Assembly (NCBI GenBank): GCA_021774775.1
Contig: JAJFIT010000059.1
Location: forward strand, 1-37,919
Source: Alphaproteobacteria bacterium
GTDB taxonomy: Bacteria; Pseudomonadota; Alphaproteobacteria; Sphingomonadales; Kordiimonadaceae
Reading direction: 5' to 3'
DNA length: 37,919 nucleotides
Shown: positions 10,048 to 20,904 of the stretch, piece after piece
Layout of the letters: each line of letters begins with the position of its first letter
Position numbering within the stretch: the first letter of the stretch is position 1
The notes under the pieces: model-generated
The model's database searches: none
Seen by the model: only the letters and a program-made list of their open reading frames with translations
What the model was told of the DNA's origin: nothing
Made by a program: the position numbers and the translations under genes

Positions 10048-11586
10048 ATGGCTGGAAATCTTAAAGCGATACTGACACTTGGAATGCTATCTATGTCGGC
10101 ACATATCGTTTACGCCTTTGAAAACAACGATGATTATGTGGAGCTGTACCGCCAACAAAACGAATTGCGGATTCTTAATGATTTTAGAGACTTTCTATCT
10201 ATTCGCAACACAGCTGCTCGACCTGACGATCAGCAAAAAAATGCAGAGTGGATCGTTGAGTATATTGGCAAGCGTGGATTTGCATCGGAAATTGTTCGCG
10301 CCGGTGGTGCGCCATATGTAATTGCCGAGAAAACAGTGCCAAGTGCTACAAAAACAGTTTTATTTTATGTACACTTTGACGGCCAGCCGACCATTTCTGC
10401 AAATTGGGCAAGCCCACCATTTACTCCTACACTGCGAACTGGTGCCATCGAAAAAGGCGCACAGGACCTGCTTTGGCCAACAAAAGGCACCCCTATTAAC
10501 CCCGAATGGCGGTTATTTGCGCGTTCTGCAGGTGATGATAAAGCACCTATCATAGGTTTGATGGCAGCGCTGGACGCGATGGAAGCGGCGGGTATATCGC
10601 CGTCGATCAATATTAAATTGATATTGGATGGTGAAGAGGAAAAAGGCAGCCCAACCCTCAATGGGGTTTTAAAAGCTTATGGTGATCGACTGAAAAGCGA
10701 TTTGATTCTATTTTGTGATGCGCCGCTGCATCAAAGCGGTAACCGACAACTTGTATATGGTATGCGCGGGTCCATGACTCTTGAACTTACGGCATATGGT
10801 CCGCTAAGGCCTTTACACAGCGGGCACTACGGTAATTGGGCGCCGAGCCCGAATGATACGTTGATGCGGGCTCTTATCAGCCTGAAAAATGAGGACGGCA
10901 GTATTGCTGTTGAAGGATATTACGGTGACGTGCCACCGCCAAATGCCGCTGAACGCGCAGCGATAGCAGCAATACCGGACATAGACGGGCAATTGAAAAA
11001 GGAACTCGCAATTGCGGAACGGGAGCAGCCCGGCAAGCGGATTGAAGAACTTGTTATGGAACCGGCGATCGTAATCAAAGGGTTTCAAGGCGGCGGTGTG
11101 GAAGGAAAATCCCGTAATATTATCCAGCCAACCGCACAAGCATCAATTAATTTAAGATTGGTGAAAAATCAAACTCCAAGCGGCGTAAAACAAAAAATCG
11201 AGACTCATTTCAAAGCCAAAGGGTATCATATTGTTCGTCGGCAACCTTCGTTGGAAGATCGGCGCGCATACGGTAAGATCCTTAAACTCGATTGGCGGCC
11301 AGGCGCATACGGAGCGTTTAAAACACCGCTGGACGGTGTGGAATCATTAAAGCTAGTTGAAATTCTTAACGCCATTGATGGCAACCCAACCATGCAAACC
11401 CCGACCCTTGGTGGTAGTTTGCCAATTGTTTTGTTTGAAGAAAATCTGGCCGCTCCAATTATCGTTTTGCCGATTGCAAACCACGATAATAACCAGCATG
11501 GGCGAAATGAGAATATCAGGCTGCAAAACCTGTGGGATGCCATCGATATTTATGCGGCAGTGATCGAGAAATACGGGTTAGACTAA
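10048..11586 (+). CDS. Secreted M20-family metallopeptidase
   Basis: N-terminal signal-like segment; M20 metal-ligand blocks VHFDGQP, SAGDDKAP, DGEEEKGSP and C-terminal NHDNNQHGRNE. Confidence 0.88.
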   Translation: MAGNLKAILTLGMLSMSAHIVYAFENNDDYVELYRQQNELRILNDFRDFLSIRNTAARPDDQQKNAEWIVEYIGKRGFASEIVRAGGAPYVIAEKTVPSATKTVLFYVHFDGQPTISANWASPPFTPTLRTGAIEKGAQDLLWPTKGTPINPEWRLFARSAGDDKAPIIGLMAALDAMEAAGISPSINIKLILDGEEEKGSPTLNGVLKAYGDRLKSDLILFCDAPLHQSGNRQLVYGMRGSMTLELTAYGPLRPLHSGHYGNWAPSPNDTLMRALISLKNEDGSIAVEGYYGDVPPPNAAERAAIAAIPDIDGQLKKELAIAEREQPGKRIEELVMEPAIVIKGFQGGGVEGKSRNIIQPTAQASINLRLVKNQTPSGVKQKIETHFKAKGYHIVRRQPSLEDRRAYGKILKLDWRPGAYGAFKTPLDGVESLKLVEILNAIDGNPTMQTPTLGGSLPIVLFEENLAAPIIVLPIANHDNNQHGRNENIRLQNLWDAIDIYAAVIEKYGLD

Positions 11587-11587
11587 A

Positions 11588-12400
11588 TCACCTCGAGGCA
11601 GTTGAGGAGCCGAGCTTGTATTTGTCTTCCAGGCTGTAATACAGCTCGCGCACCCGGTCGACGTAAGTTGGCGACAGGGTATGTCCCATTCCTTTCATCA
11701 TCAATTCTATTTTTGATTGTAGGTCAGCCAGGTTAACGCGTTTTTCATCGACTTCCGGTTCGTAAAGCACCCGGATTTCAGTTTCACTAAGCAGGGCGTC
11801 CAGACGCGGTAACGTCCACATTGAAAATCCCTCTGAGAAACGGCGCATGTCCATCAAGTTATCGCGCAGGTGTCGCCAGGTCATTTGCTGACCGAGTGAG
11901 CGTAGTTCCTGAATGCGCAATCGTAACTGTAAAGACTTGGTATCTCGGTCTTTTGAGAAGGCATAGGTGCGGGCCGCGGCAAAATACTGGGTCGATGCGC
12001 GGTAATCGCCCACCTTTGCTGTTGCATTTGCCGCTGCGATGTTAAGGGTGAGCCTGCGTGAAGCCGGTAAATTTATTGGCTGAAGCTTTAGGGCTAATTG
12101 CCAGGCTTCCGCGACACGTGATTTGTCCTTTCTGCTTGTGGCAGATTTCGCTCGGATAAGCGCTAAATCACGCGCTACCACATTGCTGGTGCCGTAATAA
12201 TGAACAAGGTCAGAGAAGGCCTTCTCAATAGCTCGGTCCCCGTCGAACAGTTTTTCGACGTCGCTGGTACCAGCATATTGTTTGGTTATCTGTGTTGCAT
12301 ACTGCAGGGCGGCGAACGCCCTTTCCTGCCGATCAGCAGAAACGCCTAGCGACGGAAAAAATAGCAAAAACACTGTGGCAACCAGTAATTTTAAGCGCAT
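11588..12400 (-). CDS. Secreted, predominantly helical hypothetical protein (start re-assigned to MRLKLLVA)
   Basis: Signal peptide MRLKLLVATVFLLFFPSLGVSA; body of helical repeat-like sequence, possibly TPR-like. Confidence 0.65.
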   Translation of the reverse strand: MRLKLLVATVFLLFFPSLGVSADRQERAFAALQYATQITKQYAGTSDVEKLFDGDRAIEKAFSDLVHYYGTSNVVARDLALIRAKSATSRKDKSRVAEAWQLALKLQPINLPASRRLTLNIAAANATAKVGDYRASTQYFAAARTYAFSKDRDTKSLQLRLRIQELRSLGQQMTWRHLRDNLMDMRRFSEGFSMWTLPRLDALLSETEIRVLYEPEVDEKRVNLADLQSKIELMMKGMGHTLSPTYVDRVRELYYSLEDKYKLGSSTASR

Positions 12401-12484
12401 AACAACCTCGTTTTGAAAGTCGAACACAAAGCTCAAGTGATAGGCAAACTTTGCAGCCAGCCTGTATCATGTAAAGGTAAATGC

Positions 12485-12505
12485 AAAAAAGGGGCCGAAA
12501 GCCCT
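12485..12505 (-). terminator. Weak candidate rho-independent terminator after pyrG
   Basis: Minus strand reads AGGGCTTTCGGCCCCTTTTTT: 4 bp GGGC/GCCC stem followed by a T tract, about 30 nt downstream of the pyrG stop. Confidence 0.4.
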
Positions 12506-12533
12506 AAATTCAGAATCAAACGATAATTTTCTA

Positions 12534-14165
12534 TTAAACCAGACGGCTTTGAGCTACGGCTGCTTTGACAAAGCTTGCAAATAACGGGTGGGGTTCAAAT
12601 GGCTTTGATTTGAGCTCAGGATGATATTGTACGCCGACAAACCAGGGATGGTCAGGAATTTCAATTATCTCGGGCAGCTCGCCGTTAGGCGACATACCAG
12701 AAAATAGAACGCCAGATTCCTCAAGTTTCTTCACATATCCTACGTTTACCTCATAGCGGTGACGATGGCGTTCGGAAATCTTGGTTTTGCCGTATATCTC
12801 GGCGACACGCGACCCTTCTTTCAGGACGGCGTCATAGGCCCCTAATCTCATGGTACCGCCCAGATCGGTTTCCTCTGTGCGCTTTTCAACACTGCCATCC
12901 GAGCGAACCCACTCAGTGATCAATCCAACAACCGGATTGTTGTGTTCTTCAAACTCGGTTGAACCAGCGTCATTGAACCCAGCCAGGTGGCGTGCGGCTT
13001 CTACTGTTGCCATCTGCATACCGAGGCAAATACCGAAATAGGGAATTTTACGCTCACGCGCGAAGCGGGCTGCGGCAATTTTACCTTCGGTGCCGCGTTT
13101 GCCGAAGCCGCCTGGCACCAGAATAGCATGGACATTGTCCAGCTGAGTGATGGCGTCGTCCTGTTCAAAAACTTCGGATTCGATCCATTCAATGTTCACT
13201 TTGACTCGGTTGGCGATACCGCCGTGTGTGATCGCCTCATTAAGCGATTTATAGGCATCTTTCAGGCCGGTATATTTGCCTACCACCGCAATGGTGACCT
13301 CGCCTTCCGGGTTTTCAATACGGTCGGTTATGTCTTCCCACCGAGAAAGATTAGGGGACTGTGAATGCGCCAGGCCGAAGGCTTTCAGCACTTCTGTGTC
13401 CAGTCCCTCATTGTGGTAGCTGACCGGTACCGCATAAATGGATGAGCTATCAAGTGCCGGGATTACTGATGTTTCCGGCACATTGCAGTAAAGCGACATC
13501 TTGCGTCGCTCACTATCGGGGATTGGGTGCTCGGACCGACAAATCAGGATATCCGGCTGAATACCAATTGAACGCAGGTCACGCACGCTGTGCTGGGTTG
13601 GCTTGGTTTTCAACTCGCCTGCCGCGGCAAGATAAGGCACCAATGTCAAGTGGCAAAAAATAGATCGGCCACGACCCAGGTCGATGGACAGCTGGCGAAT
13701 AGCTTCCATAAAAGGCGCTGCCTCGATATCACCTGCGGTGCCACCAACTTCACATAGCATGAAATCGATGCCGTCCTGTTCGCCGAGAGCAAATTCCTTG
13801 ATTGCATCCGTAACATGCGGAATTACTTGTACGGTGCCGCCCAGATAGTCGCCCTTGCGTTCTTTGCTAATTATTTTCTGGTAAATTCTACCTGAGGTAA
13901 TGTTGTCGCTTTGGCGCGAGGTAACACCGGTAAAACGCTCATAGTGTCCGAGGTCCAGATCGGTTTCTGCGCCGTCATCGGTAACGTAAACTTCACCGTG
14001 CTGATAAGGGCTCATTGTGCCTGGGTCTACATTTAAATAGGGGTCAAGTTTGCGTAAACGCACAGAATATCCGCGTGCCTGCAAAAGCGCACCAAGCGAC
14101 GCTGACAAAAGACCCTTGCCCAACGAGCTAACCACACCACCGGTAATAAAAATGTATCGTGTCAT
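12534..14165 (-). CDS. pyrG: CTP synthase (start re-assigned to MTRYIFI)
   Basis: [53 protein letters not shown]; glutaminase [16 protein letters not shown]. Confidence 0.98.
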   Translation of the reverse strand: MTRYIFITGGVVSSLGKGLLSASLGALLQARGYSVRLRKLDPYLNVDPGTMSPYQHGEVYVTDDGAETDLDLGHYERFTGVTSRQSDNITSGRIYQKIISKERKGDYLGGTVQVIPHVTDAIKEFALGEQDGIDFMLCEVGGTAGDIEAAPFMEAIRQLSIDLGRGRSIFCHLTLVPYLAAAGELKTKPTQHSVRDLRSIGIQPDILICRSEHPIPDSERRKMSLYCNVPETSVIPALDSSSIYAVPVSYHNEGLDTEVLKAFGLAHSQSPNLSRWEDITDRIENPEGEVTIAVVGKYTGLKDAYKSLNEAITHGGIANRVKVNIEWIESEVFEQDDAITQLDNVHAILVPGGFGKRGTEGKIAAARFARERKIPYFGICLGMQMATVEAARHLAGFNDAGSTEFEEHNNPVVGLITEWVRSDGSVEKRTEETDLGGTMRLGAYDAVLKEGSRVAEIYGKTKISERHRHRYEVNVGYVKKLEESGVLFSGMSPNGELPEIIEIPDHPWFVGVQYHPELKSKPFEPHPLFASFVKAAVAQSRLV

Positions 14166-14257
14166 AAAACCCCTCAAGCTGACAAATTGCCAGCTCCTAT
14201 CGCCAAAACCCAGTTTCTCTCATCTGTTTTTGCCCAACCTCACCGGGAGAGAGGTTG

Positions 14258-14290
14258 CACAAAAGAGAAGCGGGGGCTCTTGGCCCCCGC
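14258..14290 (-). terminator. Rho-independent-like terminator downstream of secG
   Basis: Perfect 8 bp stem GCGGGGGC/GCCCCCGC (14270-14290) with 5 nt loop, followed on the minus strand by TTCTCTTTTG. Confidence 0.7.
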
Positions 14291-14301
14291 GTTAAAGTCT
14301 C

Positions 14302-14628
14302 TTATCCCTGCCCGTCCTCAGGGACGGTTGGAACTTCGGGTAGTATATTTTCGGGCGCTGCCGGTTCCTGTTCGGCTGCTTGCTCGATCACCGAAGCATT
14401 TTCATTGTTGTTTGCAGCGTACCAGCCAAGCAACAATGAATTGGCCAAAAATATAATAGCGAGCCACTTTGTTGTTTTGGAAAGCATGTCACCAGCACCG
14501 CGCGCTGTCATCATGCCGCCCGCGCCGCCGCCAATACCCAGCGCGCCGCCCTCTGATCGTTGCAGCAGGATGGTCGTTACCATCGCAATCGCGACAATCA
14601 GGTGTATGGTCAATAAAATTGTTTCCAT
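14302..14628 (-). CDS. secG: Preprotein translocase subunit SecG
   Basis: Two TM segments, LLQRSEGGALGIGGGAGGMMTARGAGDMLSKTTKWLAIIF; located between tpiA and pyrG. Confidence 0.93.
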   Translation of the reverse strand: METILLTIHLIVAIAMVTTILLQRSEGGALGIGGGAGGMMTARGAGDMLSKTTKWLAIIFLANSLLLGWYAANNNENASVIEQAAEQEPAAPENILPEVPTVPEDGQG

Positions 14629-14724
14629 CGATTAATTCCGTTCGGATTGCAGGTCTGTATATATAACCTGTATCAAAGCGCGGTTTCTATATCAAATCGC
14701 CTATGGTTGCCAAGGGTAAATTCA

Positions 14725-15480
14725 CTATTTTCGGTATGCGTCTATAATACCGTCGAAATCTGTGGCTTTCAGACTGGCGCCCCCAACCAGGGCACCGTCA
14801 ACATTTTCAACTGTCATCAGTTCGTCAGCGTTAGACGCTTTAACCGATCCACCATATAATATTGGCACCATACTACCCTGCTCGCCGAACCGTTTAACAA
14901 GTGCAGACCTGATCGCAGCATGCACTGTTGCCACATCGCCTGTTGTCGGCGTGCGGCCAGTGCCAATCGCCCATACCGGTTCGTAGGCAATGACGGTATT
15001 GCTGGCGGTCGCAGACGCAGGGACTGAACCCTCAAGCTGGCTAATAACAACAGAAAGCGTTTCATCCGCATCGCGCTCGCCCTCGGTTTCGCCGATACAA
15101 ATTATCGCATTAAGTCCGGCTAATTGGGCCGCAGTGGCCTTGCTGGAAACAAGGTCGTTTGATTCGCCGTGGTCGGCGCGTCGTTCTGAATGGCCCAGGA
15201 TCACAAAGGTTGCACCCGTGTCGGCAATCATATCTGCGGAAATATCGCCGGTGTGCGCACCGGAAACATTGAAGTGACAATCCTGCGCGCCAACTGCCAG
15301 GTCGTCAGAGACCAGGCTAGCGAATTGGCTCAGGAGCGTGAAGGGCGGGCAAATTAATACCCTGCAGTCAGGTTTCGTTTTTGATGACAAAAATGAATTT
15401 ATCGCATCAATTTGCTCAAAGCTTTGTTTCAAGCCATTCATTTTCCAGTTACCGGCCACTATCGGGCTTGGTACTGCCAT
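14725..15480 (-). CDS. tpiA: Triosephosphate isomerase
   Basis: [37 protein letters not shown]. Confidence 0.98.
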   Translation of the reverse strand: MAVPSPIVAGNWKMNGLKQSFEQIDAINSFLSSKTKPDCRVLICPPFTLLSQFASLVSDDLAVGAQDCHFNVSGAHTGDISADMIADTGATFVILGHSERRADHGESNDLVSSKATAAQLAGLNAIICIGETEGERDADETLSVVISQLEGSVPASATASNTVIAYEPVWAIGTGRTPTTGDVATVHAAIRSALVKRFGEQGSMVPILYGGSVKASNADELMTVENVDGALVGGASLKATDFDGIIDAYRK

Positions 15481-15745
15481 AGGATACGCTCCTTAAATTA
15501 GATGGTCTGTTACATTCGATTGCGTCAGGTCGCCAGTGAGCCACCTCGTAAAAAAGTGATTAGCAAATTTCCCGATTGCTGACCAGTTAAGATAACGAGA
15601 AACGCCGTGAATGTGACTGATAATCGTTGCCGGGCTTGTGTTTCAGTATCGTCGGCGGTATGGATGCTCAATTATATTTTTCTGGGTTTCCGAAGTAACT
15701 AAACGGAAGTCTGTTTGTTGAGTTGAAATAAGGGAGCAACAGCGA

Positions 15746-17677
15746 ATGCTGCTCAAATTGCGTGGGGGTTTAAACTCCTTCTTTGTCACTATATTGTTAG
15801 GCCTTCTGATAGCGGCTTTTGCCATTTTCGGCATCGGTCCCGGAATGCTGACCGGATCTAACCAGTCTGTCGCCAAAGTTGGCGATACTGAGGTGTCGAC
15901 AAACCGGTTCTTCAACGCAGTGCAACAACGTGCTCAAACTTTGCAAGCACAGTTCGGCGGCCAGTTCAGTACGCCGCAACTGGTTCAAATGATGCAGCTT
16001 GACCAGCAAATATTAAACCAGATGCTGGTCGAGGCGTCGGTAAAAGAACATGTGTCGTCGCTTGGACTGCGCGCCACTGACAAACAAACAGCAACGGAAC
16101 TCAGGGGCTTTGAGGCTTTCACTAATCTGGACGGCAGTTTTAGCCAACAATTGATGCTGCAGGCTTTGCGCCAAAACAATATCAACGAAAGCGAATTGCT
16201 CAATGATTTACGCTCTGGCATTGCTCGTCAGCAGCTGATCGAAAGTTTCATCGTTGAAGACATGATTCCGCGGGATTTGGCGAACCAGCTATATATTTGG
16301 CAGGCTGAACGCAGGCAGGCGTCTTTGATTAACTTTGCCGCCAGTGAAATTACAGGCGTGACAGCACCGACAGATGAACAGACACAAGAACATTATGATG
16401 CCAATAAAGCATCCTATATGACGGCCGAGCGTCGTTCATATGACTATGTATTGTTAACCCCCGCCTATTTTGCCGCGCAGGTGGAAATTCCTGCAGGCAC
16501 CATCGAGGCAGATTACCAAAGCCGGTCGGCCGAGTTTGGGGCATCTGAGTTGCGAACAATATTTCAAGCTATTTTTGACACTGAACAGGATGCCAATGAT
16601 TTCATCACTACGGTAGCGGGCGGAGCAGACTTTACTGAAACTGCCGTTGCCAGCACTGAGTTTGCCGCCAATGAAATTGATCTCGGCGATAATACCCGTG
16701 CGGACATGGAAGCCGAGTTTAACACTGCAGCCGCCGACCTTGTTTTCTCACTCGAAGAAAACAAACCGTCTGCGCCATTTGAAGACATTGGTGGCTGGAG
16801 CGTTTTCATGGTGCCTTCAATCACCATTATTGAAGGCAAAAGCTTTGACGACGTGAAAGCCGAGCTTGAGCAAGAGTATCGAAACGACGAAGCAATCAAT
16901 ACGCTGTTTGATTTCCAAAATAGTATTAACGATGCAATGGAAGAATCAGGTGACTTGAAAACAGTTGCGACCACGCTGGGTATTCCGCTTGCGCAGATTG
17001 TAGGTGTTGACGCTCAGGGCCAGGGCGCGGACGGCAGTCAGGTTGTTACTCAACAAAATGAATATATCGTCCAGTCTGCAGTGTTTCGGGAAGAATTGGG
17101 AGCGGAAGCCACAATTACTGACTTAAATCCAACCGATGCAACAGCCGGTTTTTTTCTGTTTAATTTAATAGAGATTACATCCCCTGCCCAACAGGAACTT
17201 GAAACTGTTCGCGGCGCTGTTGTCGCCGATTGGACTGCGAAAGCAAAGCAGGCAAAGGCTGGAGAAATTGCCGAAGCGGCTGTTGAACGACTAAAGAACG
17301 GCGAAGCAGCGGAGTTGATAGCAGAAGAACTTGGCGGTATTTCCTTTGATGCTAAAAATGTTGCGCGAACAGGCGACAGTAACTCCGGGGTTGCAGCGAA
17401 CATCCGCAATTTGATTTTTGACCTGGACAAGGGTGCCGTCGACAGCGCCGCAGCGGCTGACGGTAACGGATATGTTGTTGTAAAAATTATTGATGCATCT
17501 GCTGGCAACCCAGAGACTGCAGAAACGGCGGTGAATACTTTGCTCGACAAATTGAATGCTGACTTTCAGGAAGAATTGTTTGTCCAGTATCAGGCCTATT
17601 TGGCAACGCGGTACCCTGCCGAAGTCAATAGTTTGTTGATCCAGCAATTGTTCAGCCCTGAAAACTTCCAACGGTGA
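15746..17677 (+). CDS. ppiD: SurA-N/PpiD-like peptidylprolyl isomerase (foldase)
   Basis: N-terminal TM anchor, then 'VAKVGDTEVSTNRFFNAVQQRAQ' SurA-N-like region, parvulin-like mid region and C-terminal helical region. Confidence 0.85.
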   Translation: MLLKLRGGLNSFFVTILLGLLIAAFAIFGIGPGMLTGSNQSVAKVGDTEVSTNRFFNAVQQRAQTLQAQFGGQFSTPQLVQMMQLDQQILNQMLVEASVKEHVSSLGLRATDKQTATELRGFEAFTNLDGSFSQQLMLQALRQNNINESELLNDLRSGIARQQLIESFIVEDMIPRDLANQLYIWQAERRQASLINFAASEITGVTAPTDEQTQEHYDANKASYMTAERRSYDYVLLTPAYFAAQVEIPAGTIEADYQSRSAEFGASELRTIFQAIFDTEQDANDFITTVAGGADFTETAVASTEFAANEIDLGDNTRADMEAEFNTAAADLVFSLEENKPSAPFEDIGGWSVFMVPSITIIEGKSFDDVKAELEQEYRNDEAINTLFDFQNSINDAMEESGDLKTVATTLGIPLAQIVGVDAQGQGADGSQVVTQQNEYIVQSAVFREELGAEATITDLNPTDATAGFFLFNLIEITSPAQQELETVRGAVVADWTAKAKQAKAGEIAEAAVERLKNGEAAELIAEELGGISFDAKNVARTGDSNSGVAANIRNLIFDLDKGAVDSAAAADGNGYVVVKIIDASAGNPETAETAVNTLLDKLNADFQEELFVQYQAYLATRYPAEVNSLLIQQLFSPENFQR

Positions 17678-19182
17678 CGCCAGAGTTGGACTTTACTGAA
17701 TTTTCTCGCCGCTATAACCTGGGTGAGCCACAAGTATTGTATCAATCACTTGTCGCTGATCTGGACACGCCTGTTTCGGCCTTTATGAAGGTAACCAAAG
17801 GCGAAAAATACTGCTGTCTGCTGGAATCAGTTGAGGGCGGAGACACGCGGGGCCGCTATTCGATCATAGGCCTGAAGCCCGATATTATTTGGCGCAATGA
17901 CGGCAGCAATACTCAGGTATGCCGCGCGGTATCTGATACAGACGCGCCTGTTTACGCGAAAATGGACGGCGACCCGCTTGATTGTTTGCGCAAGCTGATC
18001 GATGAGAGCCTGATCGACCTGCCGCATCCGTTGCCGCCGATGGCTGCGGGGCTGGTTGGTTATATGGCTTATGACATGGTTCGCCAGATGGAGGATATTG
18101 GCCCTGCCCGGCCTGATCCTTTGAATTTACCAACGTCTATTTTCATCCGCCCAACTGTAATGGCGATATTTGACAGCGTAACCAATCTTGTGACTGTCGT
18201 TACTCCTGTGCGACCAGTTGCAGGCCTGGATGCCCGTGCGGCGTTTGATAATGCACAATTGTTGATAGATCAAATGATTGATCGGCTGGACGCGCCGCTG
18301 CCGATCAACGAGTCTATTGCCGCTCCAAAAATTGAAGAGCCAATATCCAACACCCCGAAGCAACGCTATTTGGATATGGTCAGAAAAGCGCAAGACTATA
18401 TTCTTACCGGCGACATTTTTCAGGTGGTGTTAAGCCAGTGCTTTACCATGCCGTTTGAATTGCCTGCATTTTCTCTGTACCGCGCGTTGCGCCGCACTAA
18501 CCCCTCGCCTTTTATGTACCATCTGGCTTTCGATGATTTTTCCATCGTTGGATCAAGCCCGGAAATTTTGGTGCGTTTGCGAGACGATGAAATTACGATT
18601 CGCCCGATCGCTGGCACGAGGCCACGCGGCAGTGATGTTGATACCGATAACGCCTTGACCAATGAATTGTTGTCTGACGAGAAAGAACTGGCAGAGCATT
18701 TGATGCTGCTTGACCTGGGCCGCAACGATGTTGGCCGCGTCGCCAAAGCCGGAACCGTTGAAGTTACTGCGCGCAACAGCGTGGAATATTACTCCCACGT
18801 TATGCACATTGTCTCCAATGTGATTGGTGAAATAGACCCACAATTTGACGCTATTGATGCGCTGTCTGCGGGTTTTCCTGCCGGAACTGTTTCAGGCGCG
18901 CCAAAAATTCGCGCTATGGAAGTGATCGACGAATTGGAAATAGAGGCCCGCGGGCCGTATGCCGGCAGTGTTGGTTATTTCAGCGCAAATGGTTCAATGG
19001 ACACGGCGATTGTGCTTAGAACTGCGATAGTCAAGGACGGTAACATGCATGTACAGGCTGGCGCTGGCGTTGTGGCGGACAGTGATCCGGACGCCGAGCA
19101 CCAGGAATGCGTGAACAAAGCACATGCACTGGTTGTTGCAGCGAAAGAAGCCTTGCGCTTTGCCTCATCAAACCGGGGTTAA
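17674..19182 (+). CDS. trpE: Anthranilate synthase component I (GTG start)
   Basis: IAGTRPRG, LMLLDLGRNDVGRVAKAGTVEVT, GTVSGAPKIRAMEVIDELE; starts in GTGA overlap with the ppiD stop. Confidence 0.97.
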   Translation: MTPELDFTEFSRRYNLGEPQVLYQSLVADLDTPVSAFMKVTKGEKYCCLLESVEGGDTRGRYSIIGLKPDIIWRNDGSNTQVCRAVSDTDAPVYAKMDGDPLDCLRKLIDESLIDLPHPLPPMAAGLVGYMAYDMVRQMEDIGPARPDPLNLPTSIFIRPTVMAIFDSVTNLVTVVTPVRPVAGLDARAAFDNAQLLIDQMIDRLDAPLPINESIAAPKIEEPISNTPKQRYLDMVRKAQDYILTGDIFQVVLSQCFTMPFELPAFSLYRALRRTNPSPFMYHLAFDDFSIVGSSPEILVRLRDDEITIRPIAGTRPRGSDVDTDNALTNELLSDEKELAEHLMLLDLGRNDVGRVAKAGTVEVTARNSVEYYSHVMHIVSNVIGEIDPQFDAIDALSAGFPAGTVSGAPKIRAMEVIDELEIEARGPYAGSVGYFSANGSMDTAIVLRTAIVKDGNMHVQAGAGVVADSDPDAEHQECVNKAHALVVAAKEALRFASSNRG

Positions 19183-20180
19183 TGTAGGTTTTCTGCGATT
19201 TTGCTTTGCTGAATGTCTATTTTCTCAGCCATTATCTGGCTAATAGGAACCAATCTGAACCCCTTGAAGGCCAGAGTTTTTTGCCATTTTTTTAGGGCCG
19301 CGAGTGTTTCCGGGTATGGGTGCCCGATAGCTACCGCATAGCCTCTCAGTTTCGCTATTCGCTCAGTTGTTTCAAGCTGGCGGCTGATATAGGTAGCGTC
19401 GCGCTCGTTATCGAGGAATACATCCCGCGCTAAAAATGGTACATCAATCGCTTTTGCTGCACGTTGACCCACGCTTTTGGGGGTTGTCAGACTGTCTACA
19501 AACAGCAATCCCTGGCGGCGCAAGCGGGCCATCAATCGCACCATCAATGCGGGATCTTCAGTCAATCGGCTGCCCATATGGTTATTGATGCCCACATAGC
19601 CTTCAAACCGGGTTAGATTCCATTCCAGGCGTGTGCCGAATTCGTCGAAACTCAGGCCCGTCAGCAAGGCATTTTTACCCGGGTCGGCGCTAAGGCGGTG
19701 AGACTGCATCGGTAGATGAACCATCAGTTCATGGCCCGCGGCTTTCACACTGGCTGTTTGCTGCGCCAAATTATCGGCATAAGGAAGATACGCCAGTGTG
19801 TATGGCCCCGGGACGGCCGCCAGATAGTTTGTGGCCTGTTGGTCTAGCCCCAGGTCATCAATGATGATTACGATTTTGGGAGCAATAGTTGCTTCAGCTT
19901 TGGCCGCGAACTCTCGCCATGCCGGTTTTTGAATTTGGGGGACCGCCGCACTTATGGCCTCAAGTGATACGTCTTCGGCTGGAACTTCATTGTCGCGGTA
20001 TTCTTCGATAATTGCAGCTATGTCACCGTCAGCGACTTCAAGAGGCTCGTCAACATGGTCTTCCAGACTGCGGTTATAAAGCGCAAACATAAGTCCTGCG
20101 AACACAGTCAGCACCAGCGCCGTGTATACGGTAATCAGGAAGTTTTTGTTTTTGGAAATAAGCAATGGCTGTTTTTTCAT
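19179..20180 (-). CDS. Divergent polysaccharide deacetylase family protein
   Basis: N-terminal TM, then 'PKIVIIIDDLGLDQQAT...PGPYTLAYLPYA...HELMVHLPMQSH...INNHMGSRLTED...LLFVDSLTT' typical of this family. Confidence 0.88.
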   Translation of the reverse strand: MKKQPLLISKNKNFLITVYTALVLTVFAGLMFALYNRSLEDHVDEPLEVADGDIAAIIEEYRDNEVPAEDVSLEAISAAVPQIQKPAWREFAAKAEATIAPKIVIIIDDLGLDQQATNYLAAVPGPYTLAYLPYADNLAQQTASVKAAGHELMVHLPMQSHRLSADPGKNALLTGLSFDEFGTRLEWNLTRFEGYVGINNHMGSRLTEDPALMVRLMARLRRQGLLFVDSLTTPKSVGQRAAKAIDVPFLARDVFLDNERDATYISRQLETTERIAKLRGYAVAIGHPYPETLAALKKWQKTLAFKGFRLVPISQIMAEKIDIQQSKIAENLH

Positions 20181-20313
20181 CAGGTTTGGGTCAATTACGA
20201 ATTATTTACTCGATCAGTGACAAGTGTCCTTGCTTGCTAAAAGCCTGCACAATAGAATGCCCAACAAATGGCCCGGCAATCGGTTTCAGCATGAGCAATC
20301 GAAGTTAGTATCA

Positions 20314-20904
20314 ATGTATATCCTAATCGATAATTACGACAGCTTTACCTACAATTTGTATCATTATCTAAATGATTTGGGCGCTGATGTGGCAGTGCAC
20401 CGAAATGATCAAATTTCTGTCGATGCAGTTATTGAACAAAAGCCGACGGGCATTATTATCAGTCCGGGCCCCTGTACACCCAATGAGGCAGGCATTTGCC
20501 TCGATTTGGTTGGGAAAGCCAAAGCAAATGTGCCTATTTTAGGCGTCTGTCTTGGCCATCAGTCTATCGCGCAGGCATTTGGCGGCAAAATTGTTCGCGC
20601 GCCCTATGTAATGCACGGCAAAACGAGCGAAATGCATCATGGCGCAGACGGTGTTTTCAAGGGCTTGCCTTCGCCTTTTTTAGCCACGCGGTATCATTCG
20701 CTTACGGTTGACCCTACCAGCGTGCCCGACTGCCTTACAGTCACCGCCAAAACCACAGACGGGATCATTATGGGACTTCGGCATAATGATTATGACCTGC
20801 ATGGTGTCCAGTTTCACCCGGAAAGCATTGCGTCGGAACAAGGGCATTCACTGATCAAGAATTTCCTTGAATTATGCGAAGCCAAGGTGGCCGAATATGC
20901 CTGA
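20314..20904 (+). CDS. trpG: Anthranilate synthase component II, glutamine amidotransferase (start re-assigned to MYILIDNYDSF)
   Basis: MYILIDNYDSFTYNL, GVCLGHQSIAQAFGG, GVQFHPESIASEQGH. Confidence 0.97.
   Translation: MYILIDNYDSFTYNLYHYLNDLGADVAVHRNDQISVDAVIEQKPTGIIISPGPCTPNEAGICLDLVGKAKANVPILGVCLGHQSIAQAFGGKIVRAPYVMHGKTSEMHHGADGVFKGLPSPFLATRYHSLTVDPTSVPDCLTVTAKTTDGIIMGLRHNDYDLHGVQFHPESIASEQGHSLIKNFLELCEAKVAEYA

Noticed and set aside
15481-15745. Possible small RNA in the 265 bp tpiA-ppiD divergent gap
   Set aside because: No clear promoter-terminator pair or strong hairpin visible; a normal divergent promoter region explains it
16564-16974. 136 aa and 166 aa minus-strand ORFs antisense to ppiD
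   Set aside because: Ser/Ala-rich antisense frames of an established CDS
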